A stretch of 64,000 bases of DNA from Chelonoidis abingdonii (Eukaryota > Chordata > Testudines > Testudinidae), in the NCBI RefSeq assembly GCF_003597395.2, contig NC_133773.1, positions 76,739,220-76,803,219 on the forward strand, given 5' to 3'. The notes beneath the pieces were generated by a model. The model had not been told where the DNA came from. It made no database searches and saw nothing but the letters and a program-made list of their open reading frames with translations. Shown piece after piece: positions 1-11,871 of the stretch. The position numbers and the translations under genes were made by a program. Positions within the stretch are counted from its first letter, which is position 1. Each line of letters starts with the position of its first letter.

Positions 1-549
1 CACTCTCATATATTACATGCAATTATGAACTACATGCTGAGTGAAAGGACACAGTACCACTTAGAAGAAACTGTAACACTGTTTCTCTATGCATGAACTT
101 TAAAAAAAATGTTAAAAAGGATAGCTTTATAAACACCATAGTCAGTGGCCTTTGTTTCTCACGGACAATTTCAAATTGTTACTTTATGCTGCAGTTATTC
201 CTACTCCAATTATTGTGGGCAGAAACCTGCTCCCACAAATAAAAGCAAACTAGTGGACTTGGCATATTAAAAAACAGCTTTCCATAAAAAGCTTTAAAGA
301 TCAGTAGCCTTACAATCCTCCTACACCATGAGTAGAATGCCATGGAGCTCAAAAATAGTTTCACTTATTTACCAGCATAATCATGTTCTGGGACAATCAA
401 TGAATCTATCTACTCTTGTGAATGGCTTGCCAACTACAAAACCAGTTTCTCCTCCCTTGGTTTTCACACCTCAACTGCTAGAATAGGGCCTCGTCCTCCC
501 TGATTGAACTAACCTCATTATCTCTAGCTTGCTTGCATATATATACCTG
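1..549. other. Unassigned AT-rich sequence
   Basis: No gene, RNA or repeat family is recognised here. Short open frames on both strands look like chance. It ends where the LTR-like block begins with TGTCATAAACAG. Confidence 0.6.
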
Positions 550-1475
550 TGTCATAAACAGACAGTAGGAGTTAATAGAACAGAAGTACTTTATATCTTT
601 TTTGACTATAAAGGGTTAACAAGTTCAGTAAGCCTGGCTGTCACCTGACCGGAAGACCAATCAGGATACTTTCAAACATGAGGAGAAGTTTCGGGTTTGT
701 GCGTTATTCTTGGTTGTTTTCACTCTGGGGGCTCAGAGGACCAGATGTGCAACCAGTTTCTCTCCAATCTCCCCTGAACACGGGTCTTAATATTCAAAAT
801 AGTGAAGTTACAGTCAGATAAAAGCAGGTAGGCTTACTGTTTGTTTCTTTATTTGCAAATGTGCTTTGGCTGGAAGAGTTCGGAATTTGTATTTGCTAAA
901 AGGAGTTCATTGTGTAAAGATTTAATTACGGTATACTTAGGCTGGAGGTATTCCCAGTGCTATTGCTGAAAAACCCTGTAACTATTCCATCTTAAATTAC
1001 AAATAATTTTACTGTTTCTCTCTTTTAAATTAAAGTTCTTGTTTAAAAAACTTGATTGTTTTTTATCTGGTGAGACCCCAGGAGACTGTTTGTTCACCAG
1101 GAATTGTGGAGAAAGGAGGAAGGGGAGAGAAAGGCTAATTTCTCTCTGTTTAGATTTACTTTCTCTCTCAGGGAGAGTCTGGAGGGGCGAAAGAGAAGGG
1201 GGGAAGTTGAATTTATCTCCTCGTTGTTGTAAGATTCAAGGTTTGAATCACAAGTAATCTTCCAGGGTATACTCAGGAGGGAAGCCTGGAGAGCAATGTG
1301 GGGAAAGGGTTACTTCCTTGTGTATAGATCCAGAGGGTCTGGGTCTTGGGGGTCCCGGCAAGGTTTGGGGACCAAGTGTACCAGCACTGGAATTCTGGTT
1401 GGTGCAGCCGCTACAAAGTACTTAAGCTGGAATTGAGCTTAGAGGAATTGTCATGCTGGTAACCCCATCTTTTTA
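550..1475 (+). mobile_element. LTR-like interspersed repeat, probably a solo LTR with a lost 3' end
   Basis: The block opens with TGTCATAAACAG and carries features expected of a long vertebrate LTR: a CACCTGACC/CCAATCAG box near 640-665, an ATTAAA polyadenylation-like signal near 1028 followed by a G-rich region, and no coding capacity. The tail near 1470 runs directly into another repeat, so the 3' end appears truncated and no target-site duplication could be assigned. The short open frame at 1039-1257 lies wholly inside it and is probably not a gene. The family assignment rests on my recollection of similar turtle repeats and is inference. Confidence 0.5.
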
Positions 1476-1479
1476 CATC

Positions 1480-1540
1480 TTTCCTGAAATGTGGCACCTG
1501 GAACTGGACACAATACTCCAGTACATGCATACAGGACACA
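1480..1540 (-). mobile_element. CR1-like LINE scrap, antisense
   Basis: The phrase AACTGGACACAATACTCCAG at about 1502-1521 matches a common CR1 segment read in antisense. It is too short to assign a subfamily. Confidence 0.4.
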
Positions 1541-1674
1541 ATACATACGTCTGACGAAGTGGGTATTCACCCACGAAAGCTCACGCTCCAAAACGTCTGT
1601 TAGTCTATAAGGTGCCACAGGATTCTTTGCTGCTTTTACAGATCCAGACTAACACGGCTACCCTTCTGATACTT
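1541..1674 (+). mobile_element. Penelope-like element 3' tail with hammerhead-like core
   Basis: This 130-bp unit shares its last 110 bp (from TCTGTTAGTCTATAAGGTGC onward) with the insertion at 60276-60389, so it is a dispersed repeat. Its 5' part shows CTGACGA (1551-1557), a 6-bp stem GTGGGT/ACCCAC (1559-1564 with 1569-1574), GAAA (1575-1578), and a tiny GC/GC stem followed by TC. That order resembles the conserved core of hammerhead ribozymes, which are known in Penelope-like retroelements. One extra A after CTGACGA and an unclear stem I weaken the match. The element class is inferred. Confidence 0.5.
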
Positions 1675-2911
1675 CATTTTAATGAATACAGCTGTAAAAA
1701 TGACCACCACAACACTAGTCAGAAAGTAAAAGAATCTAGTGCCAAATGAGAGGTTATTAAATGTAATCACTTTATAGGTATGAAATGAAAGCATGATGCA
1801 TAAAAGCATGCGTCCAACGAGAGAAAGATCTTCTCTCTAGGTGGACTTCTCCTTTGGTAAGCACTCAGATGGCTGATGCTCCATTCTCCTTAAACATATA
1901 CCTTTGACGGTATTTAGCCATTAGGGCTTTTAAGAGTGGTTTTATGCTACCTGTACTGTGCATTTATTTCTATTTAAATAATAACAGAAGAGACACCTAT
2001 ACAAGACTCTAGGTGTCCTAAACATAATGAGTACAACAACAAAAACAAAACATCATGAAAACAATCATTCCAACAGGAACTCTACCAGCCAACCATCTAC
2101 AAAAATGCTCTTCATCCTTCTGGGAGCACACCCTCAGCCCTCTCCAAAAACTCTGTCAAACAGATATTTTTTGACAGTATGCCCAGAAAGTCACTGAATT
2201 CAGGCTATTTTGGAGAAAGCACATTTCAGAACCCTGGAGCTCACACACAGAACAGCAAACCCTGTCTTATGAAAAGGGTGATCCAGCTCAAGTGCCTTTG
2301 CTGACTGTAGCTGCAGTGCATGGCATGGCATAGGGAGAGAGGCTATACGTGAGGGGGGCTGGTCCCAGTCCATTCAAAGCTTTATAAATCATAATTAACA
2401 CAAACTCAATTTAAAAACCAATAGACAAGCAAATCCCAGAGCACTGGCATCGTATGCTCCCAGTGTGATGCCCCACCCGGTAAGTGATCCACTACATTCT
2501 ACACCACCTTCAGTCTCTGAATGGTTTTAATGGGAGTTAGGCACCTAACCTGCTTATGCACTTTCATAAATTCCACTAGGGATCCATCTGCATCTGTGTG
2601 TCTAAATTCCTTTGTAATCCTGGCCCTTAGTCTCCAAAATCATGTATGTGCTTCTGAAATTTTTATATTTTTGGCTCAATTAACTAATCATCAAATGTGC
2701 CAATATCCATGTGTGCCTTCCTTGCCACTCAATTAAGGACAAAAACAGAGTCCATGGGACGTAGTTATAGCACTCAAACTGTGGGGAGTACTTGGAAGAA
2801 CAGGAATCACAACCTGATTTAATTATAGCCATGTAACAATTGGTACTTTGTCCCATTATGTACACTGTACTACGAAAGGGGAATGTTACAAAATTAGTGG
2901 ATACGTTCAAC
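1675..2911. other. Mostly unique sequence with a possible old repeat at 2340-2510
   Basis: No gene is recognised. The segment around 2370-2470 (ATTCAAAGCTTTATAAATCA followed by AGAGCACTGGC and ATGCTCCCAGTG) recalls an old dispersed amniote repeat, but the resemblance is weak and I cannot name the family. Confidence 0.35.
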
Positions 2912-2919
2912 AGATAAGG

Positions 2920-3235
2920 AAATGATCCCCAAACTTTTTATGTTGCTCCCCCTCCTTACCCGTAATCTAATCTGTCCGCACACCCCCGGGTGCCGAGGCG
3001 AGGCAGGAGCTGCAGCTGGGAGTGGAGCCAGGGCTGGGAGCTGCAGTCAGGAGCAGGAGCCGCAGCCAGGAGCCGGGACAGAGTCGTGCACTGAGACCAG
3101 GGCCAGGAGCCGAAGCCAGTGCCTCGGCAGGGGACAGGGACGGATCCAGAGCAGAACTGGGGGCAGATGAGGGCTGGGTGGCACTCCTTCCCTGCCATAC
3201 ACCCCGAACATTCCTGCACCATTTGGGGACCACTA
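2920..3235. mobile_element. hAT-type MITE with 8-bp TSD
   Basis: The left end (ATGATCCCCAAACTTTTT) and the reverse complement of the right end (TAGTGGTCCCCAAAT) form decayed hAT-like terminal inverted repeats. The element is flanked by AGATAAGG (2912-2919) and AGATAAGA (3236-3243), an 8-bp TSD with one mismatch, which is the hAT signature length. The interior 3001-3160 is GC-rich and built from short GGAGC/GGAGCC-type repeats. These produce open frames on both strands that I do not treat as genes. Confidence 0.75.
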
Positions 3236-3328
3236 AGATAAGAACATCAATCCCCTTGCTTAAAGTAATCATATGTGTATACACCAGCACTACACTGTAC
3301 CATTTCAATGCTCATCAAGGAGGTATGA

Positions 3329-5784
3329 ATAGGATGAAATTTAATAGTGAAAAGTGAAAGGTCATGCATTTAGGGATTAACAACAAGAATTTTTGTTATA
3401 AACTGAGGACACATCAGTTGGAAGTAACAGAGGAGAAGAAGGACCTCAGAGTATTGGTCGATCACAGGATGACTATGAGCTGCCAATGTGATATGGCTGT
3501 GAGAAAAGCTAATGCGGTCTTGGGATGCATCAGGCGAGGTATTTCCAGCAGAGATAAGGAGGTGTTAGTCCTGTTATACTAGGCACTGGTGAGACCGCAT
3601 CTGGAATCTGTGTGTAAGGGGACTGTTATCCCCTTACTAACATTCAGTGGGGGTGTTTTGGTTGCTAGCTCCCAACACTAAAAGGGGAGGGATCCATGGC
3701 AAATCAGGACCCTGAGACTGGACACTCCCAGGAACAATGGCGAGAGGCCAATGCTCCAGGGTCAGCCTGTTCTGACAGGGCAAGGCAGGCTAATCAAAGA
3801 GACAGAAGGCCGGGTGGTCCTGTCCTCCGATGTGAGCTGGAATTCCTGGGTCAGACAGAGTGGCACCAAGCTAAGCGCAGTTAGGTTGCCCAAACTAAGC
3901 TGTGAGAGCGAGCTTGCAGCCCAAAAAGCCAGAGCACACCCAGAGAGAGGAGACCTGTCCTGGAGAGGGAGCTGCAGCAACCAGGAGCCAGAGGGGCCAG
4001 AAAGCAGCCGAATAGTCAGGATGTGGAAGCTTAGAGAGAGACACAGAAGCAGCTGCAGGACAGACCTTACCTGGGAGCAGGCTGTACGCAACGGAGCCAG
4101 GGAGGCAGAGAAGCAGCCCGGAGAGCTGAAGGAGAATCAGCAGCAGCAGACGTGCTGAGGCAGTGTGGAGCTGGGGCTGGATGCAGTCCGGGCTGAATGC
4201 GAGTGGCAGCTCGAGTAGGCGAGGTGGCCCTGGCAGTTGGCCCAGCACAGGCGAGATGCTCAGCAATAGGCTCTGCAGGCCCAGACTTGGAGGGGGATCA
4301 TAACCCTGACAGGAGCAGGGGTGACACTGGGGAGAAGCGGTCTGCCACCAGAGCCTGAGCTGGTGTGGCCACCGCCAGAGCAATGTCCAACCCGCAAGCG
4401 TTCCCTGCAGCACAGCAGGGCCTGAGAAGAGCCTGAGAACTCTAACACGAACAGACTGTTGAACTGCTCCTGACCATTCCAGAGAGACTGTTTGTACTGT
4501 TTCTGCTACCACAGAGCAGGGTGTGTTTTCCTTAACCTTTTCCATTTTTCCTTATTCTTTTTTTAATATTAATTGTTAATAAATAACTTGTATTTGCTTT
4601 AAATGTTATGATGTTGTCATCAGTGGTCACTGGTGAGGTGCACAGTGCAAATGAGAGTCCCGGAGTGGCGACACCCTTAGCCCCGTCCTAGGTGACCCAC
4701 AGGAGTGGGGGTATAAGCCCATCTCAGGCAATCCCTAGGCCCAGCCTTTGAGAGTTACGAGGTTTTACAGACAGGAGAGTGGAGGGGAGTCGCCAGGGCA
4801 TGTGGCTCTGGATAAAGGGTGGTGACAGCAAGAACTTCAGATCCTTTACGCCAGCCCACTTTCCACCGGGGGTAGTGCAGGAAGCCGGAAAGATTCCCCA
4901 CTAAAGCGGACCATTCCCTTGCATTAATATGTGCAAATTCTGGTCTCCATTTTAAGAAGATGTAATTAAACTGAACAGTTACAGAGAAGGATAGTACATA
5001 AGAATGATCTCAGGAATGGAAAACCTGTCCTATGAAAGGAGACTCAAAGAAACTTGGCTTGCTTACTAACCAAAGGTAATGCTGGGGAGATAATAATATA
5101 TCTATAATGTTATCAGAGGGATAAAATACACGGCTGGGGAGCTCCATCAGTACCATAGGACACAGAAAGATGGATGTACTGCCATCAGGAAGTTCTAGAC
5201 TTGAAATGAGACACAAGGTTTCTAACCCCCAGGGATGAAGTCTATGGAACAGCCTTCCAAGGGCAACGGATATCGGGGGCATAAAGAGCTATCTTGTCTT
5301 CAAGACTAAGCTGATCAATGTTTATGGAAGCAGGAGGATATAATGGATAGCTGTAATATCTGCAAATTAATGATCTTTGCACTAATTGTATGGTAAATAT
5401 GCCCAATGCCTGTGATGGGTGTTAGATGGTAGGTGGGACTGAGCTATAAAGAATTCTTTCCTGAGGTATCTGGTGCCCGAGTCTTAGCCCATATGCTCAG
5501 GGTTTAGCTGATCGCCACATTTGGGGTTGGGAAGGAATTTTCCTCCAGGGCAGATTGGCAGAGGCCCTGGAGGTTTTTCGCCTTCCTCTGCAGTGTGGGT
5601 CACTTGCTGGAGGATTCTCTGCACCTTGAAGTCTTTAAACCACAAGTTGAAGACTTCAGTAGCTCAGACATAGCTCTGAGGTTTGATACAGGAGTGGGTG
5701 GGTGAGATTCTGTGGCCTGCATTGTGCAGGTCAGACTAGACTATCATAATGGTCACTTCTGACCTTAAAGTCTATGATTCTATA
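3329..5784 (+). mobile_element. CR1 LINE, 3' portion, interrupted by an LTR
   Basis: Positions 3329-3612 encode the end of the CR1 ORF2 reverse-transcriptase region (residues such as KDLRVLVDHRMT and MAVRKANAVLGCIRRG at 3364-3582). The coding sense resumes at about 4929 (GTGCAAATTCTGGTCTCC) and runs through the CR1 3' UTR. The right end reads TCTATGATTCTAT at about 5770-5784, the characteristic short-repeat 3' terminus of CR1. The element is 5'-truncated, as most CR1 copies are, and is non-functional. Confidence 0.85.
3613..4926 (+). mobile_element. Solo LTR inserted in CR1
   Basis: The CR1 frame breaks after CTGGAATCTGTG and resumes at ATGTGCAAATTCTGG, bracketing a 1.3-kb insertion that starts TGTAAGGGGACTG and ends near CCCTTGCATTAAT. 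It contains an AATAAA signal at about 4577 followed by about 340 bp of U5-like sequence, but no protein motif, so it is interpreted as a solo LTR. Flanks CTGTG/ATGTG may be a 5-bp TSD with one change. The 216-codon minus-strand open frame at 3895-4545 is the longest in the window but has no recognisable domain. Confidence 0.65.
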
Positions 5785-7257
5785 GTTGCTGATTCTCCAG
5801 CAAACTATAGTGAACAAATTACAATATTTTACATTCAGAACAGGGTCTCACACATTTGGACCAAATTCTGAGCTCAGTTACACTGGAGAAATTCTACTGA
5901 AATCCACAGTTTTAGTCTATACAGATGTAACCAAGAGCAAAATTTGGCCAGTTCTATATATTTTGAAAATGACAACTTTTTTTTTTTTTTTTTTTTTTTT
6001 AACTAGAAAACTGTTTTGTGGTGGGAATGGAAACAACAAGTAGATCAACATTTCAAAGAGAGAAAAAGAGATCCATGGCAATAGTATAATCTCATCAGCT
6101 CTCTACATAAACTATTCAAACCAAAAAACTTACTTTGTGGACTCAACTATATACTGGATAAGTCCAGGGTTGAAAATTCTACCCACATTCATGTGGAAAA
6201 ATGGGACAAACAGGGACAGATGAAGTCTCTCTTACATAAATGGTTTGGCTAGGGACACTATGAAGACACTACACATGTCAGCTGTCACTTGAATGCAACA
6301 ACATGCAGATTTAAAAACAACATTTGCTTTTTGCTGTCTGGTGTCTTAAGTACTTTGTAGCATGGGTCAGAGAATGAAAACCTAGGATGGCACCTTTAGA
6401 TCAACTTGCCTCCTTTGACTGAATACAGGTCTCCCATTCTCCGTATCTTTATTCACTCTGAAATTGCTACAAAAATGGCTTTCACTAGGTTTTCAGTGTT
6501 ATTTTCCAGCTTCAGTGCATCTTCACATGCTATTTCTCCCTTTAGGTTTTGGATAGGTTATATTCAGGTCATGTTCATGCTTCTATTTTATATGAGGGGA
6601 TAATTAAACATGAGGGGCCAGATTTTCTAAGTTTATAGATTTCCAGTGTGTACTTGCCAATTAAGTATTTGCACATGCACATGGTCAGGTCTGAATGCAT
6701 ACAAATACGTGATTTGTGTATACACCTAGAGTACCAGCATATATAGATGTAGAGAGAGAGAGAAGGGTCACAGACTGTGGGCCTGATTTTTATGGGTGCT
6801 TAGCACCTAAAACTATAAAGTCAGTGGTACTGTTCAGTACTTCCAAAAATCAGCCCCTTCATGTTTTATTGCTCTCTCTTACCCCTCACCTGCCACTTGA
6901 CTTCTAAGACTGTAAACACCTTTGACCAGTCAGAGTTTGCTTTTAGGTATGGATACCACCTAACACAACTTGTGTGTATAAGAATACAATGATAAATAGT
7001 AGTAACTGCCCACACCTAACTTTGAAAATCTGAACCAGAGAGTCTCTAATGTTATCACTTAGAAGACTATGCACAAGTTGAGACTCCATCCAGTAATACT
7101 GACTGCATAAGGGAAAATATAGTGCCTTTACTATGACAATTGCATTTAATTATAAAATGAGGCATGAGAACACCCCAAAAAACACCCCAAGCTTATGCAT
7201 GTTGAGTCACTCTGAAATGTACCAGAATAACAGCCCTGTGGACTAAAGGACTTTATT
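5785..7257. other. Unique sequence with poly-T tract and old palindromic repeat scraps
   Basis: A T-tract of more than 20 bases lies at about 5978-6000, and an AG run at 6746-6762. Two stretches (5850-5955 and 6778-6860) have the partly palindromic form seen in an old dispersed repeat. In them a CCAAATTCTG or CTGATTTT word near one edge is mirrored by AAAATTTGG or AAAAATCAG near the other. No gene is seen. Confidence 0.45.
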
Positions 7258-7410
7258 TAACATAAGAACGACCACACTGGGGCAGACCAATGTCCGTCTA
7301 GCCCAGTATAGTGTCTTCCAACAGTGGCCAATACCAGGTGCTTCAGAGGGAATTAAAAGAATAGGTAATTGTTAAGTGATCCATTGCCTGTCACCCATTT
7401 CCAGGATCTG
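7258..7410 (-). mobile_element. CR1 LINE 3' UTR fragment, antisense
   Basis: The text CATAAGAACG...CACTGGGGCAGACCAATG and CAGTGGCCAATACCAGGTG is the reverse complement of the CR1 3' end seen at 33650-33823 (GGCCTTGGCCACTGTTG, GGTACGGCCATTCTTATG). It carries only the 3' UTR. Confidence 0.8.
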
Positions 7411-8089
7411 GAACAGAGCAAGATTAACAGAAACAGTAGTGGTACATGGTTCACCACATTGCTTCATCAATGTTCCCCAATACAAACCTGGGGCGTTATA
7501 CAACTAAGGGCGAGATGATAGCTCAGACACTATATTGCCATCTTTGACTGCCTTACTGATATTATCAACACAAGTCCCAAACAGGGAGACAGAGTCAGTT
7601 ATGTTCACACTCTTAAAACTGGGATCTGGACTAAAAGTCATAAGTTAATTAGAGACAGGCCACATACCTTAAGATGGCCCTTGTGACAGTAACAACTTTT
7701 AGTCACTGCAGACAAGGCCTAGATTCCAGTCAGGAAGTTAAGAGCTAAAACACTTAATATTCCCATTACCAATCCCCTGATTTATCCACTTCCTCCAGCT
7801 GGAGCACTTCTGTGATGACTTCATATGTCCAATGGTAGCTGATGACATTTTTTTTCCCTAGGGTGAAAAAAATAAAAGCCTAGATCCTTAGCTACAGCTA
7901 AGGGACATATTACAGAAAGATATAATGGGCTGATCTTTCACCATTTCTCAAAGCACCTTGAGTTGCTTTAAGTTATATTAGCTACCTATGGCTTCATAGG
8001 ACCAATATGGTAGCAGAGGTCCAGTCGGATTTAGGGAAACCCAGGCCATGCCCTGTTTTCCCCAACAACACTCACTCATTACATACCAT
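7411..8089. other. Unassigned sequence
   Basis: I recognise no gene or repeat family here. It lies between two CR1 fragments of opposite orientation. Confidence 0.4.
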
Positions 8090-9019
8090 TCACCTTAAGT
8101 TTGATTCCTGGAAAGATACTGGAACAAATAAAGTAATCAATTTGTAGAGGATAAAAGGGTGATAAGTAATAGCCAACATGGATTTCTCAAGAATAAATCT
8201 CACCTACTCAACCTAACTTTCTTTTTGACAGGGTTACTGGCTTAGCATAGGAGTAAAGCAGTAGATATGTTGTATTTTGATTTTAGTAAGGCTTTTGACA
8301 CAGTCCCATGTGACAATCTCATAAACAAACCAGGGAAATGAGGTCTAGATAAAATTATTAGAAGATGGGTGCAAAACTGATTGAAAGACTGTACTCAAAG
8401 AATATTTATCAGTGATTCTCTGTCAAGCTAGGGAAGTATCCCCAACCTAAGTCACTGATGCACTTTTACAAATTTTACCCTAAATCCACAATCTAAGGCA
8501 GAACTAATTTGAGGCAGAATATGCTAGACTTCTGTCCCTGCCAGCAGGTATATGGGATCTTGGGGAGCAATTACCACACAGGTGGGGTGCAAAATAAACT
8601 TTATTAAGAAAATGCCAAAACAGGGAAAATTCAATAGTGAGGGGTATGGGGTTTGTTAAGGTAGACAACTGGGAAGGGGTTTCTTTTAGCAAATAGTATA
8701 GGGGGTTTCAATAGTGGGGTACAATACAGTGGGGTACAATACAGTTGGTAACCAATTAACACTGAAGTATAAATGTAACAAGTAGCTAACAATTTCTATA
8801 TAAAAGGTGTGTCACAGCAGCATATAGCCAACTAACAGTTATGGGAAAATGTGGTAAGTAACCAACTCTAGGTAAAAATGTGTCACAGTGGTATAAATGT
8901 AAAATGTGAGGTGTGTTAGAGAGAAAAAGGGTAACCAATGGGGTTTTATGCTAGACTTCAGTAATACAATTGAGGTTTGGGGGTAATAGGAGAGTGTGGA
9001 GGAAGGGATTAAAAAGGAG

Positions 9020-9155
9020 AGAGAGAGAGAGAGCTTCAGGAGAGAGAGAGCAGGCAGGCTGCAGGTTTAAACAGCAGAGAGCAGAGGGAGATTTAAACTT
9101 CAGGAGACAGAGGGCAGGCAGGCTGCAGGTTTAAAGAGCAGAGAGACTGAGGGGT
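9020..9155. repeat. AG-rich tract and 64-bp tandem duplication
   Basis: A (GA)n run at about 9016-9033 precedes two copies of a roughly 64-bp unit starting CTTCAGGAGA at 9034 and 9098. Both copies share GGCAGGCTGCAGGTTTAAA. Confidence 0.75.
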
Positions 9156-9944
9156 ATGGGGTGACTGGAGAGCTCGGGGGGGCAGCAGGAAGACAGACTT
9201 AACCACAACTATACAGAACACAGCAAAATCTTATCTATGACCTAACTTAACCAAGACTACACAAATTAGCAAGTAACAGAACACAATGCAACAATTTCTT
9301 AAACCTAACTTACAGAACACAATACAAACAATTCTCTAAACCTAACTTAACCACAGCTATGCTGGGTGCTGGTTAAGTCTGGGTGCTGGGGAAAGAGAGA
9401 GAGCAGCTAAGATAATAAAATAAAAGTATAGAGAATTTCACAGAGGGATTCTTACCAGCCCCAAAGGAAGCAGCAGAGGTAAAAGCAGCAAAATCATCAG
9501 AAGGCTGGGTACAGTCTCAATAATCAGGAGATCTCTCAGGCAGCAATTCGTTCTTCGGGGGGGGGGTTTCAAAAAACGGGGGTACGCTCAAAAATAAAAC
9601 GAGAGCGGAGAAAGGACCCCCCAGAACCCCTGGCTGATCAGACCAGGCAGCAATGCAGGAACCTTTCTGATCTTAGTTTTAAAAATGTCTGTTTTTAAAT
9701 GCAAACTCAGGCAGTTTCCCGTCAGTACTGCTGATTGGCTCCCTCTGTCACAGGGGAGGAGAGGAGGCAGGGACAAACTGTAGGTGAGCACAGAGACATG
9801 TCTGGGCAGAGTCCTGTGCAGTAGGTGACTCAAAAGCACATGAGGCCTATGACTCATGCCCAAGATCTTAAAAACACAATAGGTCTTGCAGCTCTGGACA
9901 TTGCCTACCCTACACCGAGCCCAGGTTTAACAAGGTGATAACAG

Positions 9945-10075
9945 GACTAACCCTTTGAACAGGGCAGTGGTCCCACTTAGCACAAGTGGCCATCCCTTTG
10001 AGAAGGGCAATGGCTCTTGGTAAACAACTTTAAGGGGCCCTCCCTTTGAGAAGAGCAGTGGCCCTGCTAAACAAC
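9945..10075. repeat. Three diverged tandem sub-repeats in the LTR-like insertion
   Basis: The word CCCTTTGA followed by A(C/G)A(A/G)GGGCA(G/A)TGG recurs three times with a spacing of about 40-60 bp. LTR U3 regions often carry such repeats. A regulatory role here is only a guess. Confidence 0.65.
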
Positions 10076-11004
10076 TTAACAGCCAGGGAGGGGAGGCCAC
10101 AGAAGAACAAAAACAAAATGGAGTATGGGAACAGCTGTAAGAAACAAAATGGAATAGGGGGATAGCTGTAACAGACAACTTCTAATTAACAGTTGCGATG
10201 ATAGAATATTCCTATTAACACCAAAGAATATAGTTGCATTGATAGTGTGTGTGTATGCACACATATCCACAGATTAACGGCGCACTGTGATTATGTGATG
10301 TTAGTAACCATCATAAGTCTGTCTCTCCTGAGAAACCACTTAAAAGATGAGCTGGTTACTGGCTTTAGGCCAGTGACTTTATTTCAGGCTATGTTTTTTG
10401 TAGTGAAAAGTTCCAAATATGTTTCACTCTTACACACAAAAGGTCCATACTTTGCTCATTTGACTCACTAAACTCAACAGGCATGAATTAGGTGAGCAGG
10501 ATTTGGCCTGAACTACTAATTAGCACAATTAGGAAGAGAACATTACAGACGGTTAATACATATCTTCCCATTCTTTTCTGGGAGCACATATTTGGTGGGG
10601 TCTGTCTTTGATGTGCTACTATTTAATATTTCCATGAATGACTTGGATAATGGAGTGAAGAGTATGCTTATAATATATATTTGTGGATGGCACCAAACTA
10701 GGAGGGACTGCTAGCACTTTGGAGGGCAGGATTAAAATTCAAAATGACCTTGATAAATTGGAGAAATGGGCTGAAATAAACAAATGAATTTCAATAAAAG
10801 GCAACTGCAAAGTACTATACTTAAGAAGGAAAAATCAAATGCACAGCTACAAAATGGGCAATATCTGGCTAGGTGATAGTACTGCTGAAAAGCATCTGAG
10901 GGTTATAGTGGATCACAAATTGAATATGAGCCAACAGTGTTGCAAAAAGGCTATCAGCATTCTGGGGTGTATTAAAAGAAGTTTCATATGTAAGATAGGG
11001 GAGG

Positions 11005-11313
11005 CAGGGGCGGCTCTAGCTTTTTTGCCACCCCAAGCACAGCAGGCAGGCTACCTTCAGCAGCTTGCCTGTGGGAGGTCCCCGGTACCGTGGATTCGGC
11101 AGCTTGCCTGCGGAAGGTCCGCTAGTCCTGCGGCTTCAGCATACCCGCTGCTGAATTGCCGCCAAATCCGTGGGACTGGCAGGCCTCCCGCAGGCAAGCC
11201 GCCAAAGGCAGCCTGACTGCCACCCTCGCAGGGAGTGACAGGGCACCCCCACACACACACAACTTGCCGCCCCAGGCACGTGCTTGGAGCACTGGTGCCT
11301 GGAGCTGCCGCTG
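11005..11313. mobile_element. GC-rich hAT-type MITE with 8-bp TSD, inside CR1
   Basis: The ends CAGGGGCGGCTCTAG and CTGGAGCTGCCGCTG are inverted repeats of one another with a few changes. Flanking octamers AGGGGAGG (10997-11004) and ATGGGAGG (11314-11321) form an 8-bp TSD with one mismatch. The element interrupts CR1 sequence that continues on both sides. Overlapping open frames on both strands inside it come from its GC-rich composition. Confidence 0.8.
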
Positions 11314-11871
11314 ATGGGAGGTAATTTTTCTGCTGTACTTGGCACTGGTGAGGCCCCAGCTAAAGTACAATTCAGTAAACCACATTTTAAGAAAGTTGTG
11401 GACAAATTGGAGAGAGTCCTGAGAACTGCAACAAAAATCACCAAAGGTTTAGAAAGCCTGACCTCTGAAGAACGGTTAAAAAACCTTTAGTCTTGAGAAA
11501 AGAAGACAGAGGGGACCTGATAAGCATTTTCAAATATGTTAAGGCTGTTACAAAAAGTGTGGTGACCAAGTTTTCTCCATGTCAGTGAAGGTAGGACAAG
11601 AAGTAATCAGCTTAATCTGCAGCAAGGAAGATTTAGGTTAAACATTAGGAAAAACTTCCTCACTAGAGGAATTTGCAATATCACCAGAGGGATAGTTAAG
11701 CATAAGAATAGGTTTCCAAGGGAGGTTGTGGACTCTTAGTCATAGTCTAACCTGTTCTTAAAAACTTCCGAACTCCTGTCAGGGATGCTGTAAGTATACC
11801 TGGTGCTGCTTCAGTGTGAGGGGCTGGACTAGATGACCTCTTCAGGTCTGTTCTAGCCCTATATTTCTATG

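Larger units (their letters stand above)
8434..10580 (-). mobile_element. Insertion within CR1, probably LTR-derived
   Basis: The CR1 reading breaks after CTGTCAAGCTAGGGA and resumes at GGGAGCACATATTTGG, so the intervening 2.1 kb is a later insertion. On the minus strand it shows an AATAAA signal (complement of CTTTATT at about 8597) near the low-coordinate end. A TGTTACAG start (complement of 10166-10173) fits an LTR of about 1.7 kb covering 8434-10173. The remaining 10174-10580 is not identified. No protein motif is visible. Internal tandem repeats occur at 9034-9155 and 9945-10075. Confidence 0.5.
8090..11871 (+). mobile_element. CR1 LINE, RT region to 3' end, with two nested insertions
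   Basis: Segments 8090-8433, 10581-11004 and 11322-11871 join into one plus-strand CR1. The first segment encodes the reverse-transcriptase stretch with the FSKAFDTVP motif (from about 8280). The second covers the later RT blocks, where the catalytic FADD-type motif is degraded to FVDG at about 10680. The third runs through the C-terminal region to the 3' end near TTTCTATGA. Multiple frameshifts and stops make it a dead copy. Confidence 0.85.

Noticed and set aside
550..1475. Full-length endogenous retrovirus
   Set aside because: No gag, pol or env motif lies nearby and no second LTR copy is present, so at most it is a solo LTR.
2922..3357. Overlapping open frames on both strands
   Set aside because: They sit in a GC-rich hAT MITE and reflect composition. 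The same holds for the frames at 30939-31406 and 58539-58994.
3895..4545. 216-codon open frame on the minus strand, the longest in the window
   Set aside because: It lies antisense inside an LTR, with a composition-driven Leu/Ser/Gln-rich product and no recognisable domain.
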